Shown here one piece after another: positions 55,347-64,000 of a DNA stretch of 64,000 bases (position 1 is its first letter; each line of letters starts with the position of its first letter). Below the pieces are notes generated by a model. The model had not been told where the DNA came from, ran no database searches, and saw nothing but the letters and a program-made list of their open reading frames with translations. A program made the position numbers and the translations under genes. The stretch is from Ampelocalamus luodianensis (Eukaryota > Streptophyta > Magnoliopsida > Poales > Poaceae), in contig CM070619.1 of the NCBI GenBank assembly GCA_036346255.1, positions 25,612,342 to 25,676,341 of the forward strand. The letters run 5' to 3'.

Positions 55347-57959
55347 TGTGAGGACCCCGATTTATTTGACTTGTAATGCTTAGCCTTCCATTGACCCTAG
55401 CATCACAAAACAAATAAACCAAGCCTCGAGATATGTATGCTTCCCAGAAATGCAGCATACACACCTCCGTTACAAAATCATGCATCAATTCCATCCATCA
55501 CAATATAACAATTCTGGCGAAAGACATACATAATATAAAGTTATTACAACAAGGGCCGATCGCCAAATAACAACAAGTATCATTAATAAATGAAGCAAAG
55601 TGCCACAAGATGGCTAAGACAAAACCAACCGGTTAGCCACATAACCATTGTAGAACCGATCGGGCCGCCAAGCTAGTCGTCCCAACGGTAGCACAACTCA
55701 CAAAAGGCCGATCCCATTGGGGATCAACCTCTTCGTCTGCAACAATTAAGCAAAGCAAATGAGTACAAAAATATACTCGCAAGACTTACGGGTAACAAAA
55801 CCTAGTTACTACTATATGCAGGCTTTAATCAAAGGAGAAGGCTCAAGGTTAATTTTCAGCATAAAACAAGTTTTATTTGCAATAGATAATATGTTGAAGG
55901 CAATTTTGACAATCTGAATTTTATTTGCATAAATAACAGCAATACCATAAGTAATAATGTAACAACAACCTAGAGATGACTAACCCAATAGCCATCATAA
56001 CAATAGCACGAATTACCCATTCGTACCACCCATGTCAAGTTTTAATTTAAAAAGGTTGTAGTCTAACTCTTGAAAAGCTTACCCAAGCGTGTCCATAACC
56101 TAGGATGAGGCTATTCGAATAGTTTTAAACCCCGCAGGGTGTACCAATGTACCCACACTTGATCGCCTTTTGCCAAGCTATTAACACACTTCCTTTGGTA
56201 TGCAAAGACGGCTAAGTCCTACGAGACATTTCCAATGGAATGCGTTAATTAAGAGTCGCATGTATGGGGTTGACCTCGAGCACCGCGAAATGGGCTAACA
56301 GACCATACGTTGTGGTGGAGCAGCAAGGCCGGAGTCATTAGCCATTTAGGTAAAGCTAGCCGGACACTTGTAAGACCTCACCAACGGGTGGAGGACCTAG
56401 AAAGGAACCACCCCTGGCCACGCCTTTGTGATCCTTTTTCTATAAACTACACCACGACTCATTAATTAATGCCTCCCAAGGTACTAAGTCAAGAGAGGTC
56501 CCATTTCCTCTAGTGTGGTTAGCACGCACCAAAATGCTCTGATAATGTGTACTCACAAGTAGTTCGGTCCTTAATTGACTCTGCACCATTCCAAACACAC
56601 CTACTAATCACACCATCTTACCATTGTGCCCAAGTCGAAATTATTTTGTTTTTATTTTTAGTTTTCACAAATAAACATAGCAATGAGGTGAAATCATAAG
56701 GTTATAATAAGTTTGTGTGATCAAGGTTATCAACTAAGTCAATAACCGCCTAATTCTACCAGTAACAAGCATTGCTAAGCATCATATCGCAAAGACAATA
56801 AGAGACTATAAATCATCCACCGGCTATAATTCACCAGTGAGGATAATAACCTAGGTAGTGGCGGGGATGAATAATTTCAGGCAACAATGCAAGAGGACTA
56901 GCTACCTCTTAAACGACACAAAGAAATTAACTTTGACACGAAGAAGCATGCATACTTAGGTTTTGCAAACAATATATTAGACTTTAAAAGTAATAGGAGC
57001 AATATGATCAAATGATGTTACACTGCTTGCCTTGTTGTAGATCACTTTCTTGCTGCAGAGGATTCACTCACGTAATCAATAATTCCTTCGGAACCTAACG
57101 CGAAAAGGCGATAATCAAATAAGAACAAGAACTCCAAATAAAACCCAACAGCAAAAGATATCCAAATACCAAGAAATTTATACAGCAGCAAGATTAAGAT
57201 TTTATACAAATTTAGGAACAAGAATTTCTTCATTTAGACTTAGTATGCAAAAGTTATGGCTAAAACAATTCTTCTCAGCCTGACTAATTCCAGATTAATT
57301 TCTATTTGTTACTGTTCATGGCATAAATTTCTAGAATGATCTAGAGTCTGAAATTTTTACGGTAGGCAGGTTAAGACATTCTAAGAACAACAAAATTGAG
57401 TTTGCACAATTTGGAGTTAAAATGAATTAGTTATGATTTTTCTACGTTGTAAAACTAGTATATATCACTTTTCAGGAACATAAACAAGGGCAAAGCCTAT
57501 TTCACATTAAAGCATGTCTACAGAGAAATTTTACCAGTTTGAGTTTGCTCAGTTTGGAATTACAGAGAAAAAGTTATGCATTTTATAAGTTAATGAATTT
57601 TCTAGGCAATATTTAATGTTGAGACAAGTTAATACAACTTACATTAGTTTCACAGAAAAGTGCCTAAGTTCATTTTCAAATTGAAGTTCGCTTATTACAA
57701 AGCTAGTGCAATTGGAATCATTCAAAAGGAGTTATAAAGAGAAAGTTATACACTTTTGAAATTTACATTAAATATAAAACACACTAAAAGCCCTCGGCTT
57801 CAAAATCGAAAAACCAACCCAACCTGGGAGGTCATGGGCCGTCGATCCACAATCACACGGCTCACAATCTCGGCGCGCCGCACCGAAAGACCTCTTCCGC
57901 ATTGGGAGGTGCGGTCGTTGAGATTAGATCAAACGGCTACGACGGTGCATGCATAGCGC

Positions 57960-58990
57960 ACGTAGAGGAGGTCCTCGCGCCTACAGGTGGTCGGGACTGT
58001 CAGATCAAGATCAGGCGGTCCAGAGCTCTAAGGGAGGTCCTAAGGCTTTAATCCAAAGAAGGAGGTCTGGACGGTTAGGATCTCTCGGGGAGGTCCCAAC
58101 GGTCTAGATCTCCAGAGGAGGTCCTACGGTTAAAGTTCACCGAGGAGGTCCGGCGGCTAAGATCTCGCAAGGGAGGTCTTAACGGCCAAGATCAAACGAA
58201 GGAGGTCCTGGCGGTAAGTCAACTGAGGGACACCTGGATAGCTGGGATTTCACCGAGGAGGTCATGGATGGCCAAGATTTACACGTGGAGGTCCTACGCG
58301 ACAGGGTTTTAACGGGAGGAGATCTGGACGGCTAGGATTCCGACGGAGAGGTCCTAAACGATCGGGATTTAACGAGGAGGTCCGCAAGGACAAGGTTTCA
58401 ACAGGAAGAGATCTGGACGGCACAGATCACCCTAGGGAGGTCCTGGACGATTCAGATCAAAGCGGAGGGAGGTCTTTTGCAAAGAGGACCTCGGAGGAGG
58501 CCCGGGGTTTTCTTTATAAAAGACCAGGGGTGGTCTTTTACAAAGAGGACCCTAAGGGTGGTCTTTAGGGGTGGTCTTTACAAAAATGACCAGGGTGGTC
58601 TTTTTGTGCAGAAGAGGTCCTAGCGGCTAGGATTTAACCAGGGTGGTCCTAGACGGCTGGGATCAAAACAAGAGGGGAGGTCCGGGCACTAGGATTTTTA
58701 CAGAGAAGGATCCTACGGCCAAAAAGCTAATATGAGGAGGTCCGGGATGGATAGGATGTGCACGAGGAGATCTTGATGGCTGAGATTTATAGGAAAAGAG
58801 GTCCTAGCGCTAGGTTTTAACAGAGGAAGATCCTAGGGTTAAGACTTCACCCACGGAGGTCCTCAGCGGATGAGATCTATCCTAGGAGGTCCTGGGACTT
58901 AGGATTTGCACAGAAAACACTCTACGGCACAGATCTAACTTGGGGTGATCTTTAACGGCTACGATTACACCTAGGAGGTCGGGGACTTAG
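57960..58990. repeat. GGAGGTCC minisatellite in LTR G
   Basis: About thirty imperfect units of roughly 27-32 bases built on GGAGGTCC followed by (T)GGACGGCTAGGATTTA and similar. Good examples start near 58090, 58117, 58145, 58172 and 58201. A GGTGGTCTTT variant occupies about 58500-58610. Confidence 0.85.
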
Positions 58991-60039
58991 AAGGCACGCG
59001 CGTTTTGCCGACAAGACAGCATTAATGAGCAACCCTGACAACATTAATGCCAATCATTAGACTATGATTCTGCCCGAGCACGACACGGCAAAACACGAGT
59101 TTGGTTTTAGCTCACCACCGCGACGGGACTCGCCGGCGAAAACCAAAAGCACGGCTAGGTTTCGAATAGTAAGGAGAACCTACAGGTGCCAAAAGCTACA
59201 CCTAAAACACCTCCTACCGGCGGCTAGCCGGAGATGACCGCCGGAGACAAAATACAGCCAAAATGAAAAACTAACTAGATCTAAAAGAACCGGGTTTCCA
59301 AAACTAAGGTACCAACCTGGGACTGGAAGAGGTCCAGGGAGGGTCGCAAGAACTCCGATGACGGTGGTGCTCGCTGGAGATGAGGAAGACGACACTCCCG
59401 GCCACGAAAGCAAACTCCCCAAATTGTCAACCTCTGTGAAGGTTAAACAAACAAGTTAGGGAGGCTTGAGGGGACCAAGACGACAAGACGACACGCCAAG
59501 ATTGCAATATTGAACCACTGGAGCTTAGAGGTCGCCGGAGAGCTCCAAAGTGCAGCAATGGTGGCCGAGGCTCTCGGAAGTTTTGAGCGCAAGTGTACTG
59601 GGAGAAGAACTAGGGTTGCGAAAGAGGGTCTTAAAGAAACTTAGAGAGGAATCTTGGAGTTCTAACATAGCCGGAGAGCCAAGGAAAAACATTTGCAATG
59701 CCACCCGGGTGCACTGAGCTAGGGTACATTCGAAATGATGGGAGTAGGTAACAGGGAGACTTTTTGGGAAAAAGGTGCTGACACGAATTAAAGGTGGTCA
59801 GAGATAGCCATTGACAAGAGCAAGAAATGACAAGGCACTGCTCAAAATTGCTCTAGTTCTGACACACACGCATGCGTGTGAAAAACGAGGATGACCAGTC
59901 CCGGAGGTCCTACCAGTCAGTGAACAACCCTGGGATGACCGGTCAAAGAATGCCACGGCTAAAACGGGCGCTGAGACCCAGCCAGAGCGGTCGGGATGGT
60001 TGGATTAGAATCGAAGGGCTTAGATTTTAAGTAAGACTC

Positions 60040-60360
60040 AGAGGTCCTAACACTTAGGGGAGGTCTGAGCCCCAGATCTCAAGATAGACGGCCCACGATC
60101 ACCCAAATGCTAGGGGTGGTCGAGGAGGTCTTTGAGGATGCCTAAAGGTGGTCTTTGCAAAAGATGCAAAGGAGGTCCTATGGGAGGTCCTGGAAGGTTG
60201 TCTTTGCAAAAAGGATCGGAGGAGGTCCTGCAGGTGGGAGGTCTTTACAAAGACCAGAGGAGGTCTTTGAGGAGATCCCGAAGATCTAAACCGTAGGACA
60301 AGAATCCAACGGCTGAGGTGGTTTGCACCCAAAACGATAGAGCTGAGGTGGTCTAGGCGG
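60040..60360. repeat. Second GGAGGTC array in LTR G
   Basis: Imperfect GGAGGTCCT / GGAGGTCTTTGCAAA units at 60057-60280, related to the main array but separated from it by about 1 kb of LTR sequence. Confidence 0.7.
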
Positions 60361-60779
60361 TTGGGTTCAACCAAGATTCAAAGTCTGACTCAAACCCGAA
60401 CCCAAGGTTGACTTAGGGTTTCATTTGAGCTGAGAAATTTGAGGAATTTTTAGAGATAGCAAACTAATTCCAAAATTTATGAAATTTTTACAGTAGCTTC
60501 CTAACCTTGAGATGAACCTTGTGAAAAAATTTCAGAGGTTTTTATGCTGAGCATTTTTCCCAGAAATTTTCCCAAGGTTCAGATTTAGATTTTGACCAAG
60601 GGTCAGATAAGAAGGGTTATGACTTTAGCCAATGTGGAGGTGTGGGTGTTTGATTCCCTACAATTCCTTTACAAGAATTGCAGAGAAGCTCAAAACTTCA
60701 AGATGTAAGAAAAAGTTTTAATTTCTACTCATTTTCTTACATTGGAAACACAAGTACAGAATTGGGATGTTACAAGGAT

Positions 60780-60877
60780 GCAGACAAAAACCACTCCAGT
60801 TGAAAACCTTGTATTCCCAGTTTTCTTTCTAGCCACTCCGAATCTCGGGGATGAGATTCCTTTTAAGGGGAGTATTT
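60780..60877 (+). other. End of E gag, 3' untranslated stretch and polypurine tract
   Basis: The gag frame continues for a few codons to a TGA near 60801-60803. TTTTAAGGGGAGTATT (about 60861-60877) is the polypurine tract immediately before the LTR start TGTAACATCCC at 60878. Absence of pol between gag and this tract defines E as gag-only. Confidence 0.75.
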
Positions 60878-63800
60878 TGTAACATCCCAAAGTGCTGTTA
60901 CCAAAATAAAATAAATAAAGTTATTATTTTATTGAATTTTCTGAAATTTTTGATTGCTTTATTTGAATTTTTGGAAAATTTAAAAGTCAAAAGTAAAATT
61001 TATTGGAAATTCTTGAAGATTTATTGGGTTTGATCTGAAAATAAAATTTTAATTAATTTCTATAATTTTCTGGAATTTTAAAAGCTTTTTCCTAGGTATT
61101 TTAAAGCCAAAACAATTTATTTTGCAAAATTAATAGCCAATTATAAGTTGGGACTATTTTATTTAAGTCCAAAATAACCTTAGGAATTTCTGTGAATTTT
61201 TCTAGAATTTTTTTATTTAATTTGCTATTTTATAAAGCCTAAATGAATTACTAGAATTATTTTAACTGAGAAATGAATTTGAAAATCCCAAATAGCTTTT
61301 GGGCCGAAACCTTGGTCCAGCCCATCTCCTTTCTCCCATGCACGTGGCCCACTCTGGCACGTTTTTCCACTCGGCCCGCATGCACTCGCCCGCTCCCCTC
61401 TCTCTCTCTCCCCACCGTCCGATTTACATCGGACGGCTAATACACTCCTACGACACCCCGCCCCTCCGCACCATTGGATGCGAATTGGACGACCCCACAC
61501 ACCTTCTTCCTCCCGCTCTTTTTCTCCACGCGCTGCATCTCACCTGCCGCCATTAGCGCCAGCTCAAGCTCCCAATCGGTCGCGTCCCCTTCCCCAAATC
61601 TCGCACATTCAAAAGGCAACTAAACCCGCCCTTCATCACCGCGCTCGTTCGGCCCTATCTCCTTTCCTGCTTCGGCCTTAATCACCCCAAATCTTGCCAC
61701 CGCTCCCTCTCGGCCTTCTTGTGCGCAGACGCCGCCCCGCCCTCCCACCTATTTAAGCGCACCCCGAGTGCGCCATCCACCCCGCAACTCAATGCCCCTC
61801 ACCCCCTCACTTCTCCCTCTCCACAAGCCCCGAATTTTGGAGTTGTTTGCCGCCACCCGAAGCTTCATATTTCTTTGACTCCGGTGCCGACGAAGGCTCA
61901 CCAGCGACGTAGACCAGAAATTCGGCACCGTAACCACCTCGGCATTCCCATGCGCACCCTTCCCCGGCTCGAAGACCACCGGTGCGCCATCGCGTCCTCG
62001 CCCTAGAACCGCCGCCGCCATTAGTCCTCGCCGCGCGGCGAAATTTCCATGTTCCCGAGCAACCGAGGTAAGAACTAAGTTCGGCGCGTCATCCTCTTCC
62101 TCCTGGTACCACTCTCATCTCTCGCTGGAGCCCCTATCGCCGGCAAACCCGAGCCCATGGCACCGCCATCCACCGGACCTACGTGGCATGTCCACGTAGG
62201 CGCCAGGCCAGCGCCACATCACCACCCCCGCTCGCGTGTCTGCCCACGTGGCGCGCTCGCGTGTCACTAGCGTGGCAAAGCCACTGTGGCATGAACCAAG
62301 TCCACCGTGGACATTGACAGCACCGTGGACCTAGTCCATTGACTTGGGCCCACATGTCAGTGACCAATTTCATTTTTCCTTACAAATTTAATTCGGCCGA
62401 AAAATCCTTTATAAGCCGATGACGTTACACTGCGCAATAATTCGATTTTCCTTTAGAAAAATAATTCCTAAAATTCAGAAAAACCATAATTCTATCATTT
62501 CATGTATTTTCAATCTTCCAAAGCCCATATCTTTTGCATGCGAACTCCGATTGAGTCCATTCAAATTTGTAAATTCATGTAAAATTGATATCTAGCCAAC
62601 CAAACCAAAAATATTTAATTTTGAGTTCATTTGAGTGTTTATATGAATTTTTTTTGAATTTGGCTTATTTCGCATATAGATTTCGACGACTTCGGAGAGT
62701 CAGATTTTGACGCCGTTTGAAGAGCACATAAGATGATTGATTTTGACTGTATGATCATCGTGATTGTACACATAGACTACCTGGAGAAGGTACTTGTGAG
62801 TACTAGGTGGCATGTTAAGGAAAACAACATCACCTCAGTACTAGGTGATCTGTTAAGGAAAACAACATCACCTCATCAAGCAAGGCAAGTTATACCCTTG
62901 ATCATATTGATCCCATTATTTCAAATTATTTATATTATGTTTTAAATTATTACTGCATGCATATGTTTATACAATTATTTTAATTCTGTTTTAATTGCAT
63001 AGTTATTCCAATCTTCCTTGTATAGCGAATTTGAATGTTGAACGTGAATACCTTGTCACCATTAGGCAAAAAGATACTAAAATTAATTATATGCTTAGCT
63101 AATGCTTAGATCAAATCTTGTATTAGGGAAGTTTTAGCCAAATCTTCCAAATTTGATTTAAATTGGATCTGTGGTATTGTTTTACCATAGAAGGTTTATA
63201 AAATACTTTTACTTGGAAAATAAAAGAAAAATGGGATTGGACTTGGGCGAAATGGATGATTGGTGGGTACAGGTTTATGCACGGACTTAATCTGGTTAAG
63301 GTTAAGGCCCAGGGTTTTATTTGGAAGACGCCTAAGTCAGTTAAGGACCGGTCTTCGAGTGTATGATGCTATGCTTTATCGTACTACCACATGTCCTGTG
63401 TGGGCGGGACCTGGCTAAGTAATTTGCAACGTTTCATTGTTAGCTGTGCCATTTTGGTGTGTGGGTGTCGGTTAGACAGTATTCCCACTTGGCGCAATAG
63501 GGGACTTCTGGCAGATGGATAGTCCAAAGGAAGTGAAACCTTAGCGGGCATAACTACTTTGGAATGACGCATTGTAAAGGCCTCGCGATAATCACTTAAT
63601 CGCACACCTACGGAAGTGTGTGAGCGGACAGTATAAGTTGATTATCTCTTGTGGGTAAAGTTGTACAACCTCTGCAGAGTGTAAAACTATTCGAATAACC
63701 GTGTCCACGGTTATGGACATGCTAGCAGAACTGCTCAAAGTTAGACTTTGATTTTGTTTGAAAAAGACACCTTCAAACCAATTTATCCAAACGGGAATTG

Positions 63801-64000
63801 GGCAGGAAGCCATGTGATAGGAGGGTATCCTTCGCTATTCATATGTGAATGTTATCTGACTATAAAATTGAGAATTTATAAAATGAATTTTAGTTATAGA
63901 ATAACTGCTTTTGGAACTTAGTATTGTACTTAAATGTCAAACATTGATTTATGCAAATTCAACCAATAAACCATCCCTTGTTACATCCATGTATGCATGT
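60878..64000 (+). repeat. 3' LTR of E (continues beyond the window)
   Basis: Complete at its 5' end (TGTAACATCCC), supplying the 233 bases missing from the 5' LTR. TATTTAAG promoter box is at 61750-61757; CCGTCCGA/TCGGACGG at 61415-61436; CCTACGTGG/CCACGTAGG at 62178-62200; 38-bp tandem units near 62794-62870; a CTATTCGAATAA variant at 63687-63698. Highly similar to 42341 to about 45220. ORFs inside recur in both LTRs and are not genes. Confidence 0.88.

Larger units (their letters stand above)
55347..60774 (-). repeat. Long solo LTR G, 5.4 kb, TSD AGGAT
   Basis: Edges TGTGAGGACCCC and GGGATGTTACA, flanked by AGGAT at 55342-55346 and 60775-60779. Same family as G'. CTATTCGAATAG is at 56111-56122; GGAGGTCC minisatellites are at 57960-58990 and 60040-60360. 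The block near 60470-60760 matches 39590-40073 of G'. No coding sequence; short ORFs (57042-57233, 59180-59422 and others) have no conserved motif. Confidence 0.88.
42341..64000 (+). mobile_element. Gag-only Tekay-like element E, split by F and G
   Basis: Parts: truncated 5' LTR 42341 to about 45671, PBS 45677-45689, gag 54264-55346, resumed gag end and polypurine tract 60780-60877, 3' LTR from 60878 to beyond the window. When the two insertions (45712-54262 and 55347-60774) are set aside, the internal region is about 1.3 kb: leader, gag, a short 3' untranslated stretch. There is no place for protease, RT or integrase, so the element is non-autonomous by construction. Related to J by LTR, PBS and gag. 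Confidence 0.82.

Overview
This 64 kb window is plant nuclear DNA, most probably from a grass (Poaceae), and consists of nested LTR retrotransposons. I found no host protein gene, rRNA, tRNA, CRISPR array or simple centromeric satellite. The grass assignment is inferred from the retroelement lineages: centromeric-type CRM/CRR chromoviruses and Tekay/Del-like Ty3-gypsy elements, with primer-binding sites (PBS) matching initiator tRNA-Met (TGGTATCAGAGC and variants). Such density, together with CRM-clade elements, suggests pericentromeric or other heterochromatin.

Layout. (1) 1-6968: a minus-strand Tekay-like element, here called J. Its 3' LTR (4247 down to 1, running off the window) is interrupted by a 2.26 kb inverted-repeat LTR structure at 1529-3788. 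Its broken gag is at 4248-5114, followed by PBS and 5' LTR (5659-6968). (2) 6969-12998: a minus-strand CRM-clade element (CRM-L) with 3' LTR, IN, RT-RNaseH, PR, gag and leader; its 5' LTR is missing. (3) 12999-19286: a second minus-strand CRM element (CRM2) with two LTRs, broken gag, a long PR-RT frame and a deleted integrase core. (4) 19287-20388: an LTR fragment of another family (I). (5) 20389-42121: a plus-strand Tekay-like element H, very decayed. It hosts a CRM-type LTR (20719-21710), a solo LTR A1 (23683-26044, TSD GTTAC), a complete young non-autonomous CRM element noaCRM (27778-32483, TSD GAGTT), and in its 3' LTR a 5 kb solo LTR G' (32740-40073), itself holding solo LTR A2 (33216-35528, TSD AAAGC). 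(6) 42122-42340: a scar containing a Ty1-copia pol fragment. (7) 42341-64000: a plus-strand gag-only element E. A minus-strand Tekay-like element F (45712-54262, TSD GATGG) sits exactly at its gag start codon, and a 5.4 kb solo LTR G (55347-60774, TSD AGGAT) lies inside its gag. Its 3' LTR begins at 60878 and leaves the window.

How the parts relate. None of the elements looks autonomous now. CRM-L and CRM2 carry the pol genes of the CRM lineage. noaCRM shares CRM2's LTR 3' half, leader and gag start, but its pol is replaced by a long ORF of unknown function, the classic layout of a parasite mobilised by an autonomous partner. J and E share a gag and a long LTR, and E has no room for pol, so it must also have used proteins in trans. 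The most striking unexplained structure is a ladder of consecutive short hairpins in the transcribed part of several LTRs: stem sequences differ from copy to copy while pairing is kept.

Caution on sequence quality: LTR pairs differ in a patterned way (homopolymers one base short, CTG/CAG replaced by CG-like strings). Some apparent frameshifts may therefore be assembly errors rather than real decay.
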